Shown: in pieces, positions 27,101 through 39,800 of the stretch | Layout of the letters: every line of letters begins with the position of its first letter | How positions within the stretch are numbered: position 1 is the stretch's first letter | Assembly (NCBI RefSeq): GCF_009730915.1 | Contig: NC_052475.1 | Span: 22,688,285-22,752,284, forward strand | Reading direction: 5' to 3' | DNA from: Dioscorea cayenensis subsp. rotundata | Taxonomy: Eukaryota; Streptophyta; Magnoliopsida; Dioscoreales; Dioscoreaceae | Length of the DNA stretch: 64,000 bases | Translations under genes and position numbers: made by a program | The notes under the pieces: generated by a model | Told to the model about the DNA's origin: nothing | Database searches by the model: none | What the model saw: the letters and a program-made list of their open reading frames with translations, nothing else

Positions 27101-27763
27101 AATACTGTTACCTTAACGCTTCAAATGATCACTGGAGTTTAACATGTTTGATCCTTGATCATGTCAATTCAAACTGTCACTAATTTATGTTGCTTTGCAA
27201 CTTTTGGTGTTTCATTGCATGACATACATTAGAGAATTACTTATATGAGTTAAAGTAGTTTCTGTGATTTTGATCTTTGTCATTTGAGATTTCATCTTAG
27301 TATGTGTTTTCCCCCTCAAATGCAAGTAATGCTACAGCAGATGAATGTCTTATATGTGTTTTCATCTTATAATGCATTCCAATAAGATCTGTGTATGTGA
27401 GTGCCAATATGGCAGGTTTTTTGTGCACTTCTAGTTGAGAATGGGATGGGTGATACATAACCAAACAAAAATGTTATAATGCCCCTGCTCATCATGTTAT
27501 TTCTTGACTGCTAGAAGTGATTCACATTTCGCATTGTTGTCATGATGTTTTTGTTAGACAAACAATTACATTAAAGAATTAAATCTCCACTTCAGGGTTC
27601 AACTGTCTGTGCCTATTACATGAAGACCGGGACATGCAAATTTGGCCCAACATGCAAGTATGATCATCCACCACCTGGAGAAGCAGTTGCCAAGGCAACT
27701 GTTCACGGAAACCAACAAGAGGAGATGGAAAATACGGGTGAGGAGAAGACAGCTGTGGTTTAA
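21122..27763 (+). CDS. HUA1: HUA1-type zinc finger CCCH protein (six fingers), one frameshift
   Basis: RNA-binding nuclear protein family; Arabidopsis HUA1 acts with HUA2 and HEN factors in AGAMOUS pre-mRNA processing and floral identity. Exons: 21122-21425, 23126-23373, 24539-24598, 24700-24781, 24860-24919, 25015-25200, 25892-25929, 26020-26066, 26171-26283, 26360-26407, 26919-27062, 27596-27763. Once the frame is corrected this gives about 498 aa, near the Arabidopsis length. The N-terminus ([16 protein letters not shown]) is Ser/Tyr-rich. Six C-x8-C-x5-C-x3-H fingers follow, many preceded by an (Y/L)P.RPGE-type linker: finger 1 in the exon at 23126, 2 at 24539/24700, 3 at 24860/25015, 4 at 25892/26020, 5 at 26360/26919, 6 at 27596. 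Fingers 1, 3, 4, 5 and 6 have all ligands in order. In finger 2 the 82-base exon should be 81 bases; one extra base near 24739 brings a TAA into frame before the last Cys and His. The splice phases of all other exons agree. Confidence 0.9.
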
Positions 27764-28640
27764 CCTGTTTAATTAATGTGTGGATTTTGCCACATTTAGC
27801 TATGTTGGGTGGACTTTGTTTTAGCAGTTCTGCTGCTTGTTTTATTTTGATTATGCTATTAAGCCCCATTTTGGATCTCTTCGTCATAGCTACTCCATCT
27901 TTTCTTCCCTTTTAACTATCACAAAGTAATTCGTTTTGTCCGCATCATTCCTTAATGCTTTGTCTTATCTTTGTACGTTTTAAAGATTACTTAAAAGGCT
28001 ATTTGTACAGGCAATGCAAGTGGAAAATAGCTAGGTATTATTCTGTTACTGTGATATATAGTATGGCTTACTTGTCACTTGCCAGAGACCATACAGGCTT
28101 ATGCTCTGAATGAGTAACGATATTATACAAATTATGTACTCATTGAAGAAGATAGAGACCACAAACATCAGCATCTCAAGTAGTATGAATGCCCAAAAAA
28201 ATAAATTTGTGAAAATTGAGAATTAAAGAATAAATTACAAAATAAGTTTCTTCAATGAAAGTTTTACAAAACCTGATTTCACCAGAGCTGCTCCAAAGTT
28301 CCAAACACAAGGCTGATAAGGGATAATGGTAAATATGGAAGTTTATTAGAAAATAAAGTGAATTAGTATTTTTTTCTCTTTTATTTACGTTAATCCATAT
28401 TCCTCAGATGAAAAAAAAAAGAGAGCATGTTTTACCACTTAATTCCAGAAAATCATAATTCCACCATTTGATATAATTATAATTTTCCCTTTCTTTGTGG
28501 TATTCATACAAAATAATCAAATTAAAATTCCACATAACATCCCATTAAAGTCTCATAAAATGCCAAATCCCACGCTTTTTAAATAACAAAAACTCTGGAA
28601 CACTTAGACAAGACACGATCTGTAACAAGAATCCAAACAA
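27764..28640. other. Convergent intergenic region
   Basis: Shared 3' flank of the HUA1-like gene (plus) and the PAC1-like gene (minus). AT-rich, with no coding signal found; it presumably holds the 3' untranslated regions and polyadenylation sites of both genes. Confidence 0.55.
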
Positions 28641-29382
28641 CTACGTATAGAGATCAGAGTCAAACCCATCACCGAGCTCAGCCTCAACTCCACTGACATC
28701 CACATCAACGCCCAGCCCCTTCATCACCATCCCCACGATCGGCACCGCCGATGGACGGCCCTGATACGGCCACGTCACGCACAGAGTTCCCTTGACCCTC
28801 TTCATCTGGCACTCCCCTATCAGCGCCGCCCCAAGCCCATCCACCACGCTCCCCTCCGGCATCCACTCCATCTCCACCACTCCCCCCTCCCTTCGCTGCT
28901 CCACCGTTTCTAGCTTCACCGCCACCGCCTCGTCCCCAGTCAACCTCCCCCTATAGTTCCCCTCTTCGGATCGAGTCCAGCACCACCACTCTCCCCGCCT
29001 GCAACCCCCGCACCACCGCCCTCGCCACCGCCTTCGCCCTCTCAGTCGGGATCGGGTACTGGACCGCAACGAGGACCGTCTTGCCGTTTCCGACAGCGTA
29101 AACATGGATCGCGCGGTCACGGGCGGAAGGAACGATCGCAGTGCCGGAGAGTGGGGTTTCAGGGAGGATTAGGGTTCCGATTAGGGTTTTACCGGGGATG
29201 CGGTGGACAAGCGCAAGGGATGGAGGGGAGATGGCAATGAGTAGGAGATCAGGGCTGGGGTTGGCATCGGGAGAGAGGAGAAGGAAGGGGTGAGGTAAAA
29301 GCGGGGATGGAGCCGCGAAGTTATCGAGGTCTTCGTCGAAGAATCGCGATGGCGGCGGCGTCTCGGTGAGCACGTCCTCCAT
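28641..29382 (-). CDS. Proteasome assembly chaperone 1-like protein, one frameshift
   Basis: Single-exon minus-strand gene. It starts MEDVLTETPPPSRFFDEDL at 29382 and, after correcting one base, runs about 246 aa to DSDLYT at 28641. The N-terminal motif and the later LIGTLILPETPLSG and KGTLCVTWP segments match my memory of plant proteins annotated as proteasome assembly chaperone 1, a factor that with PAC2 helps build the 20S alpha ring. That assignment is from memory and moderate. The frame breaks at the four-C run 28959-28962 (GGGG on the coding strand): taking one base out joins VVVLDSIRR to GNYRGRLTGDE without a gap, and total length 742 is 3n+1. A (TC)n tract at about 29382-29403 is the GA-rich 5' leader on its own strand. 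It is convergent with the HUA1-like gene and lies downstream of the PPR gene on the same strand. Confidence 0.6.
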
Positions 29383-29403
29383 TTTCTCTCTCTCTCTCTC
29401 TCT

Positions 29404-30024
29404 CCCCTTCTCTCGCGCACTGAACTACTATTTGGAATTTTCAATTTTGGCAAGACCTTGGTTTTATTTTACTCCTTTTTATTATTGGAGGGGCATTTTG
29501 GGAGTTTCCTTATGGAGGGGCATATTGGGAAGTGGCAGAATTATTGATCAATCGCTCTCTTTTAGAAATATATATATATATATATATATTTATATTGGAA
29601 ATTTGAAAGGTTAATTGGTTCTGTTTATTACTCAATTCTGATGTGTTGATTTAATAATTAAAATACAAAAATTTGTTTATATCATAATACAATTGATCCA
29701 TTGTGATTTTTATTTTAATAATTTCGTAATTTATCTATTTTACTCAAAAACTTGATTATTACAATTTATTGATTATGTAATTTCTCCCGGTAGAATTCCA
29801 TAATTGTCATTAAATTATTGTAATATAAACACATTGAACTTAGATTTTTTAAACTTGTTATCTCAATAGAACATTGTATTAAAGTGTTCAACCATGTATT
29901 TAATGAAACAACATCTCCATGAAGTTGAGTATCATCGGGAAATGCATTTGTATTAGCTAGCAATAAAAATTTCACATTTAGATATAAAGAATAATCATTA
30001 ACTTCAAACAATCTCTGCTTCACT
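29404..30024. other. Intergenic region between PAC1-like and PPR genes
   Basis: AT-rich, with an (AT)n microsatellite at about 29570-29590. It should hold the upstream region of the PAC1-like gene and the 3' end of the PPR gene, both on the minus strand. No further gene seen. Confidence 0.5.
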
Positions 30025-31847
30025 TCACCAGTAATCTCCACATGAACATAGTCCATTCTTGAAGTGATGATACCTATTGACATCCCTGACAACAATCTCC
30101 CGCCCAACAATCTTTGAAATGAGCTTGATAACCACATGACAATCTTCACACACTCTCAGGTTCTTGGTCACCAACAACCTACTCCCCGGCGGTGTGCTAA
30201 TGAGCCCGAAGGCGATTGCCAACCGCTCGCTATGGCTCCGCACCATGTTCCTCTTCTCATCGTCCTCCACATCATGAAAAACAGGCATCGTCTCCGCCTC
30301 GTAACCAGCCTCTATTTCATCAGCCCTTCCAGTCTCTCCAGCTCATCATAAACCTCTTCAGATCTTGGATGAGATAAATCCCCGACGACGAATGCATGCA
30401 CTTTGTTCTTCACTTCAATCCAACTGCATGCAATGCTCTTCTTCAATCCTCTCTCAGTCATCATTTTCCTCACTTTAGCAGTGCCTTCCCATTTACCAAC
30501 TTGTGCATAGATGTTTGACAGGATCACATAGTTCCCAGCATTGTCAGGCTCCAATTCAATCAGCTTCTCCAGTGCTACTTCTCCTAATTCCACATTCCTG
30601 TGAATCTTGCAAGCATTGAGCAGAGAACCCCACACACCAGAATCCGGTGTCATCGTCATCTCCCCGATAAGTTTGTAGGCTTCATCTAGCCTACCAGAGT
30701 GGCCAAGGAGATCAATCATGCAAGTATAATGTTGTGGCAATGGCTTCAAAGAGTAATCACCCTGCATTGAGTTGAAGAACTTCCATCCTTGATCCATGAG
30801 ACCACCATGACTGCAAGCTGATAAAACTCCAACAAATGTGATATGGTCCGGCACGACTACAGCCTCTTGTTTCATTCTGTCAAACAAAGCAAACGCCTCA
30901 TTAGCATGCCCGTGCATTGCATACCCGGCGATCATCGCGTTCCATGAGACGAGCCTTCTCTCCGCAAGCTGTTCAAAAAGTGTCCTTGCAATCTTAAGCC
31001 ATCCACTCTTCGCATACATGTCTATGAGTGCAGTCTTCACTTTGTCTTGTGCTTCGAAGCCTCTCCGCCAACTGTAACCATGAATTTCTCTGCCTCTCGG
31101 CAACGCTGCTACATCGGCCGATGCTGAGACAACGGTGACCAACGTCGCGACTGTAGGCGCGACACCTTCTCTAGCCATGTCATGGCACAAAGAGAGTGCA
31201 TCAGAAGGGTGTCCATTCTGAGAGTAAGCAGCAATCATAGCATTCCATAGCACAACATCTCTTTCGGTAATTCTATCAAACACTTGTCGTGCATCATCAA
31301 CACACCCACACTTAGCATACATATCGATCAGCCCAGCGCCAACGAACACATCCGAGTCCCACCGCGAGCGCACCACATGCTCATGAATCTCCCGACCAAC
31401 TTCCAGCGCAGACAACGCCGAGCATGCCTTAAGGACAAACGGGAACGTGAAATTGTCCGGCTGGAGGCCGGCCTCAACCATCCGGTAGTACAACGAGAGC
31501 GCCATTTCATGAGGCCCTTCCCACGCGAAACCACGAATGAGGACATTCCAAAGAAACACATTTCTCTGGGGAATTCTATCAAACAGGTTGTAGGCATCAC
31601 GGAGATGGTTACAAACGGAGTAAAGGTTGACGAGCTTGGTGGCGAGGATTGCGTCAAAGCCAAGGCCAGAGAGGAGAAGACGCGCGTGGAGTTGCTTGCC
31701 GGGATCGATGGCCTTGCGAGAGATGCAGGACTGGAGAATGGAGGTGTAGCGAGAGTAGGTTGAAGAGCAATGGCGAAGAGAAGAAAGCAAGTAGTGATGA
31801 TAATAATAAGGTCTGGTTCTTGTTGTGAAGGAGTTGAGAAGAAGCAT
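30025..31847 (-). CDS. PPR protein, PLS class with E and DYW domains, frameshifted before the DYW domain
   Basis: Intronless minus-strand gene of about 606 aa. PLS-type pentatricopeptide repeats bind specific organelle transcripts; the C-terminal DYW domain is a cytidine deaminase for C-to-U editing in plastids or mitochondria. The Ser/Thr/Arg-rich N-terminus ([19 protein letters not shown]) suits an organelle transit peptide. Repeats run from about residue 35 with typical strings such as [17 protein letters not shown] and [11 protein letters not shown]. The E region includes [16 protein letters not shown] and [11 protein letters not shown]. The DYW part has the zinc/catalytic signature HSERLAIAF, then CEDCH, and ends CSCGDYW at 30025. 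Between them, after ERLEGLMK, a TAG at 30312-30314 closes the frame and the DYW part continues in another frame from about 30309. Length 1823 is 3n+2, so there are two extra bases or one missing. I do not recognise the orthologue. Confidence 0.85.
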
Positions 31848-32841
31848 GGAATGTATTGTGAATTGGATCTGAGTTTTTTACTTTTTTTTTTTTTTATTTA
31901 GATTATGAGACCTTCACTTTCAAGTTTCAAACTCTAATCTATTGTCATTGTTTACATGTCAAGGATTTGTAATCTATTTGGAATGTCACCTTTTTTTTTC
32001 TATTTTTTTAATACTTTAAATGTAGAATAACGATTGTTTGGTTTATTAACATCTGTGTACAAAATGTTCGTTCTAATAATGATATGGATTTGAATTCTAT
32101 GAAGAGTATAGGTTAAAAAAATTATTAAAAAAATATTTTAAAATAGAATTATTGTGATTATTTGTCAAAAATTGGTATAAGTTATAATAAAAATTAGATA
32201 TATTATAGTTTTTCTCTTGTAAGAAAAGTGAGTATTTCATTTTTATTTTTAAAATTTGATTTTTTTGTCTTGTTATTTTTTTGGACTTAGATCCATTGAT
32301 TGGTTTAATAAAATAATTTTTAAATATAAAATGATGGAATGCATGTTTTCTTAACAATCATTAGCTCAAATTTTAGAAAGTATGTATTATTAAAAAAATA
32401 TAAACTATAATAAAAAAATATTATTTAAATGAAAAAGTTTTGAGTTCAGAGAACACACGAAAGCATCTAATTATTTTAAAGACTGTAAAATAGAAGGAAA
32501 AAAAAAACTTACCAAGAATATATACGTATCTACAATTATGATGTTCGTAAGTAAATATACAAAACTATGTAATTTATAAAAAAATAAATAAATAAATAAA
32601 TCATGTAACAAAATACTAAGTTAATTAAATTAGAGTACTTGTGAGAACAGAATATGAAAAAAATCAACTTTCTAAATAACTCTAGAACCACCAAAAAAAA
32701 TCCAAACCGTTAATCCATCAGTCGTCGTGTGCATGAATTTGGCGAGGCGAGTGGTTAACAAACATCTCATTCACAAAATAAAAATGTACCAAAATCTAAC
32801 TAAAAAACTTCAAAGACTAATAATTAAACTTCAAAACAGAA

Positions 32842-32876
<35 letters not shown>

Positions 32877-33623
32877 AGGAGAGAAGAGAGAAGAGAGGTA
32901 GTGTAAACATCAACGAAGAAAGCAAGTGAGAAAAAAGATCACAAAGAAAGATGATATATCCATACAAAATAGTAAAAGCATTAACGAGCACATGCCAACA
33001 CCCACAAAGCTTCAATTCACATCACAAGAGAGAGAGAGAGAGAGAGTAAACAAAGAAGATATCAACCACAACAACATCCAATTGTTAAAACTTAAAACCT
33101 CAATCAAAACGTAAAACTAGTCCGAGTGAATCATGACCAACTTCAATACCATCCTTCCCCAACTCCGCAACACCACCGCCATAAACCCGGCCTCTCGCCG
33201 GCGGGGGAAAAAAAAAGCAACTCAAATGTTGTGCTAGTACTAACAAATAAAAGAATTATTAGGATGAAACAAACAAAGCTCACTTACTAGAACTCCAAAT
33301 TGAGAAACACTTTTAGTGACTTGTGAGCCCAAAAAAATCACATTAGTTGATATGATGGTAATCATATATATATATATATATATATATGAGTGAACTTGAA
33401 TTAAAAAAAAAAAAAAAGCTAAGCTAAACTTGAGGGGATTTCATGAGTTTCCCTCCATTTCCCGCCATGGCAACGTGATAGCTAACTTGGACCCAATTTT
33501 TAAGTTCGGTTCCAAAAATTGGAGCCAAAAACCCAGGCGAAATTGGAATTGGAAATTAATAAAGAAATATATAATTAAAAATATAGGCTCCAAAAGAAGA
33601 GGCTTCGTGTTGGCTGGTAAAAC

Positions 33624-33659
<36 letters not shown>

Positions 33660-33887
33660 TATGATATGATGCTCATCGTCTCCGTGGGTCTTGGAGAAAA
33701 GGACCTCTTTTGCTCCATCACTGAGATCCCTCTTCTCTTCTCTTCTTGATTCTACCCAATTTGGGAGCTAATCTTTGGTGAAACCCTTGTAATTTGATCG
33801 GTGAATCTGGGGTTTGGGTGACTTTTTATTTAATTTAGGGTTCTGCATTTGGAATTCGAGGGTTTCGAGGGATTGGGAGGTGGAGAG
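31848..33887. other. Divergent promoter region (PPR / ATX) with GA tracts
   Basis: Two kb between the minus-strand PPR gene and the plus-strand methyltransferase gene. The left part is very AT-rich. Three (GA)n tracts lie toward the methyltransferase: about 32839-32880, 33028-33047 and 33627-33657, plus an (AT)n at 33365-33388. GA/CT tracts are common in plant promoters and leaders and can bind BPC/GAGA-type factors. A GC-rich patch at 33150-33215 is open in both directions, but neither short peptide is recognisable. Confidence 0.5.
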
Positions 33888-36800
33888 ATGATAATTAAGC
33901 GGAGCTTGAGGGCACAAATGCCGAGCTTGAAGAGGTGCACGGCGGAGGGGCCGTGTTGTGATGATTCCGATGTGGAATCGAGTCGACGGAAGAAGCGTAG
34001 GGAGGCGGCCGAGGACTGGGGGACGTTTCCGCTGGAGATCCTTGGGCATGTGTCTGGCACTGGGATCCCTTACCTACCGTTTGCTGCCGCCGTGGACCCG
34101 CCTTGGCATGCTGACTTCTTCGTTGAGGAGAGGGCTCCGCCGGCCGAGCTGGTGGCGGCGCCGGCGCCGGCGAGGCCGCCGGTTGTGCGGACGTCGAGAG
34201 GCCGGGCTCAGGTGCTGCCGTCCAGGTTCAATGATTCGGTTCTTATTGATCCGTGGAAGAAGGAGAAGCCCAAGGCGAAACTTCGAGACCCGGATTTCGG
34301 CTTCAAGGAAGAGAAAATCGAGCTGAAATGTAAGAAATCAGTGCAAAAAGTTGCCAACTTAAGCTATTTCGAGCCTAATCCATCGACGTTCTCTGGTGAG
34401 GAGGAGGAGTGTTATCGAGCTTGCCGGAATTTAAGTTCCAAAAAGAAGTATTATACTTCGCTTAGTACTCTTACTTCGCTTCACGAGGATGTGGCTGGAA
34501 TGGAAGAGCCACTGGGTAGTAATGCTGATTGGAAGCATCAGAAACAGAGTTTGGAGCAGAGGAAGGATTTCTTTTGGCCGCAGGACTTCGGTTTGGGGGA
34601 TATTGTGTGGGCAAAGTCAGGGAAGAAGTTTCCTGCTTGGCCCGCCATTGTCATTGATCCAATGCAGCAAGCACCGGAGTTGGTCTTGAATTCGTGCATC
34701 CCTGGTGCCATGTGTGTGATGTTCTTTGGCTACTCTGGTGGCGGAAATGATAGGGTAGGGTACTTAACTTCTTGAGTTTTGTTGGTTATGTTTTTTTTTT
34801 ACATGTTTGATCTCCTTGTGGGTTTAAAATTGTTGATTTGTGTAATTTTTTTTTAAGCAGGATTATGCATGGGTGAAGCAGGGGATGATGTTTCCATTCA
34901 TAGAGTATCTTGATAGGTTAGTCTTATTGAAGGCTATCTCACAGTGAAGTGGGTCATGGTTCTAAATTGCTTTTTAATGACAGGTTTCAGGGCCAGACAC
35001 AGTTGCACAAGAGCAAGCCCAGTGATTTTCGGATGGCTATTGAGGAGGCATTCTTAGCTGAGCATGGTTTCCTAGGAACCTGCTTGGATGAGGGGAATAC
35101 GGCTTGTCAGCCTGCATACCATCAATCTGTTCCCAGGGGTATCCAAGAGGCTACTGATTCAAATCAAGAGCAAGAATGCCAATCACAAATCCAGGCAAGA
35201 AATTATTTTAGATTTATATTTCATACATTTTACTTACTGTAGCTCTTTGGCCTCAAAAAGTTCGAATATGTGATCCAGGCTCAGAAAAACTGGGCTAGCC
35301 AGGTTTTTCTTTTGTTGCATGGTTTATTGATCAGGACGCCCCTGTAGTCAATTTGGCGGCCTTTCTGATCCTTCTCTTTGGTTATTGTGATGGTTATTAT
35401 AACTAATCGAATCAAATATCTCAAAATTCCTTGAATTTGAAAGAGTTGAGTATTGGCCTTATTGGCCTTATTTCAGTTATGTACTCAGATATCAGTCCAT
35501 TGATGCTGGTCATCACATTTTGTCTTTGTTCCGAAAGTCTATTTAGCTTAGCAGTTTTACTTTTGTATTGATGTGAATTCTACAGTGTAAGATACCTGTT
35601 TTTACAAACATGTTTAAGTTCCTCAATGTAGGCTGTAAGCAGCTCTGGACAACAATGTGAAAGTTGTGGGCTGAGTCTAAAGAAAAAGAAGCGTGACACA
35701 GAACAATTACTCTGCAGACACTGCATGAAGGTATTATTATGAAACATTTCTCCAGGAGTGCATTGCAAGTGTGTTTTTGCAGCAGTTCTGTTATTCTTGA
35801 AGCTGTTAGTTGTGATCTTCTCCTAGAGCTTCTCTAATGCCATTACACTTTGTTTCCAGCTATTAAAGTCTAAACAGTATTGTGGCATTTGTAAGAAGAT
35901 TTGGCATCATACAGATGGGGGAAGTTGGGTGAGAGTCCTGTTGCCATATCTTTCATTTTTTTTCTCTGTTAATTTAGAAATATGGTCATATATGAGCTGG
36001 GCTTCTTATTTAGGTGTGTTGTGATGGATGTCAAGTTTGGGTTCATGCAGAATGCGACAAAGTATGCGGTAACCTTAAGGTATGCTTTTAAATTATTGCT
36101 TTTGAATTCCAGTTGTGCATTGTCATCACAAGTGTTAAATGTGCGTTTTGACACTTCTTGTGCCAGGCCTTGGAAAATGCCGACTATTTCTGCCCTGACT
36201 GCAAAATGAAATTTAATTTTGAATCATCAGATACTGAAAAGAAGCAATCACAAGTTAGGTATTTTTTCTGCCCTTTAAAGTGCTCTCTACTTGGTATATT
36301 TTGCTATTATCTGTGTAGTTGAATCCTCTCTAGTTATTTCTGAGCCTTCATCCTTATCTTCTGAACAGGTTTGCTAACAGTAATTGTCTGGATTCTCGAC
36401 CTGACAAGATTACTGTCTGTTGCTTTGGTGTTGAGGGGACATACTTACCTGAACTGCATGTGTAAGAATAAAGATCTTGTGACTTTAGCCAAAAGAAGAG
36501 TCATATCTTTTAACTAGTAATTATTTTTGTTGGGATTTACTTTAGTAATTCATGTCGGTAACTACTTATTCCATGTAATTTAACCTGTTCTAAATATTTG
36601 TTCCCAAACAAACCACTGAACTGTTTTCATTTGCCTAAATGGACCAATTACCTTATGTATATTGTGATGGGTTTTCGAAATACTTAGAAAGTAATGTAAA
36701 TTTTATGTATGGCAGGGTTATATGTCGATGCGGTTCTTGCAATTTACTAAAGCTAACACTAACTGAATGGGAACGGCACACAGGTTCCAAAAGTAAAAAC

Positions 36801-39800
36801 TGGAGGACTAGTGTTAAAGTTAAAAGCTCAAAGCTGGCATTGGGAAAATGGGTTTGCACTTGATACTTTTATTTTTTTTTCCCTTCAGTAATCACATGGC
36901 TTTATCAAGCAATTCTTCTTGACATAGTATTCTCATCTTATGTTTCTCTGGACTTTTCCATACTTCTCACTCAAATTATTTATCTCATTATCGGAACCTT
37001 TCAATATTTATCTTACTGAAAGCATTCATCTGATACAAACTCTTGCCTGTCTAATCTAAACCTCAACCTAATGTATGGTGCAGATAGAACAGTATAATGC
37101 ATTTGCAAACCATTCTAAGCGGCCATCTCTAAAAGTACGCAAGCAGAAGCTGTTTGCTTTCTTACGTGGTAGGTTTTATCTTGGTAATATTTGACGTATA
37201 AAACCTTCATTCATGATAGTGATAGCTTTAAGCTGATGTGGTTATAATGTCATGTTTGGCAGAGCCATATGACCCTGTGCTTGCTAAATGGACTACAGAA
37301 CGTTGTGCAATCTGCAGATGGGTCGAAGATTGGGATTACAATAAAATTATTATCTGCAACAGGTATGGCCTCTTGTTCATTGGTCTACCCGGGGGGTAAT
37401 TTTGGATGTTATGAAGTTAGCTCATTGAGAATAATTTGACTACTTGATAATCTACAATTTTGTATTTGATTTCAGATGCCAAATAGCTGTCCACCAGGAA
37501 TGTTATGGCGCAAGAAGTATACAGAATTTCACAGCTTGGGTTTGCAGAGCTTGCGAATCTCCTCAACTCAAGAGAGAGTGTTGCCTTTGCCCTGTTAAAG
37601 GTGTGCCTTCAAGCTGGGTTTGGTAGTTCATTTTATGTTCATTTTACAGGCCAAATTGCATGTGATTGCATTTAGCTCTTTGTGATCTTTTTATTATTCA
37701 ATGCTACCCAAGTTGTCCATATCTAACCCAATAAAACCCTTCCTGATCTGTTACTATGATAGTTTAATGAGGCTTGGGGCCAAATTATTATTAGCCAATT
37801 TGATTTTGGATCAGATTGTAAATCGTTAAAAAATTGCCATCTGGTTCAAGCCAATTTGACTTGATGGAATGTCGGAGGTAACACTATCCTATTGATATCA
37901 TCTAGTTTCATCTAGAAGTAGGAAAGGGCAGGTCAAATGAAATTATGTGTATCACCACCAGAAGTGAATTATTGACTAGGCTTCTTTCCAAACCTTTTAC
38001 TTCTGTCTTTCCTGAATATATTCCTTATGAATTTGATTTGGATTGTTCTTAATGAAATTTGATTTATATTATGTGATAGACAAACAGTATGACACTTGAC
38101 CTAATCTATTTTGAATTATTGAGAATCAAGTTTGGATTTTATTCTGGTTACCCTGTTCTCTCTCTCTCTCTCTATATATATATATTGGATTTGCCTAACC
38201 CTACCTTATATATTTGCTTGCGTTCACAAATATATCTTTTATCCTTGTTCAATTTGACATTCTTCCAGGGGGTGCTCTAAAGCCGACAGATGTTGATACA
38301 TTATGGGTCCATGTTACATGTGCGTGGTTTCAACCTGAAGTTTCCTTTGCTAGTGATGAGAAAATGGAGCCTGCTGTTGGTACTTATAACATTCCACCCC
38401 AGTCTTTTTTGAAGGTTAGTATATGATGATGTTACTTATGAAGGTTTTTATATTGTTTGCCAAAACATCATTCAACTTGTATCACTGCTGTCTTTATGTT
38501 TTTCTGTAGAGTTGTACAATATGTAAGCAGATGCATGGTGCTTGCACACAGTGCTACAAGTGTTCAACGCATTATCATGCAATGTGTGCATCAAGAGCAG
38601 GATATCGCATGGAGGTAAACACTAATAATTTGGTTAATGATATCAAAGCTTTTTTTTTTTTTTAATCATATTTTTGATATTCAAAATGAGTTTTATGAGA
38701 ATCTATTCATGTCTAAACACTTAACATGGGCACTGAGTTGAAATTTAAGTAGTAGATTCACTTCTTCGTGATGTTTCAAGAATATAACAATTACATAGTA
38801 TTTTTTTCGTTTTTTGGTGTTGAACCTATCAATTCTCTCGCTTTTTTTTGGTCCGTGGCTAATATCTGAGTCATGCTTAATGCGCTGCAGTTGCACACCT
38901 TGGAGAAAAATGGGAAGCAAATAACAAAAATGATCTCTTACTGTGCAAACCACAGGTGAGAGTCTGCTTATGATTTTGGTTAAATCTACTAAAATACTCT
39001 TTTATCCCTATAGTTATTTGGCCTTAATTGCTTCTATTTTGTCAATATTGTTGAGATTTAAATTTTGAGCAGCCAATTAGTTTGAATATTGGAAGGGGAC
39101 ATCTTTATACTGCAAACCTACTTTGCATCATCAATTGAAGTCCAGTACTTAGGTCATTTTACGGGGGTTTATTTGGAAAAACAGTCTGTGTAGTTTATCA
39201 TAAGTTTCAACTAATGAATGTATATCCTGGTATCTTTGCAGGCCTCCAAACCCAGACACTGTATTGATAATTAAGACCCCAACAGGGGTCTTTTCTACTA
39301 GAAATTTGCTTCAGAATGATGTTAAACAGACTGGTACAAGGCTAATTAGGAAAGATTTGCATGTAGACACACCCTTTCCTACTCAAAAATCAGAGTCTTC
39401 AGCTGCTGCAAGGTGCTTGGTTTACAAAAATGGAGGAACTAAGGTGTGTATACATTAGAAGTTGGTTTCTCCAAATTCTCTGAAGAAAACATTTGAGCTG
39501 CCAAGTCTTGCAATTTGTCCTTTAAATTTGCTTCTGCATGATTTATTTGTTGCTACCTTAACTGAGCTGAAGTAGTAGTCTTAATTGCTATTCTCTGACC
39601 ACAGTTAATAAGTACTTCAATCAAATTGGATTTGATATCTGAATTATTGACGTCTGTTTTCAAATGTTTAATTACATCTTGAATAATGAGTTTGATTGAT
39701 GTGTTATTTAATAACATATTTATCAACTAGAAGAGATTGAGATCATTGAGAATTGAGGATACTTTGAGATTATGTTGGTGTGTGATGGCTAATAAATTGG

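Noticed and set aside
31284..31763. 159-codon plus-strand frame
   Set aside because: Antisense shadow of the PPR gene, whose repeats are clear on the minus strand.
33134..33237. Short frame in a GC-rich patch upstream of the methyltransferase gene
   Set aside because: About 34 codons, open on both strands, no recognised protein and no splice partner.
33958..34326. 122-codon Arg-rich frame
   Set aside because: Shadow frame of the GC-rich first exon of the methyltransferase gene.
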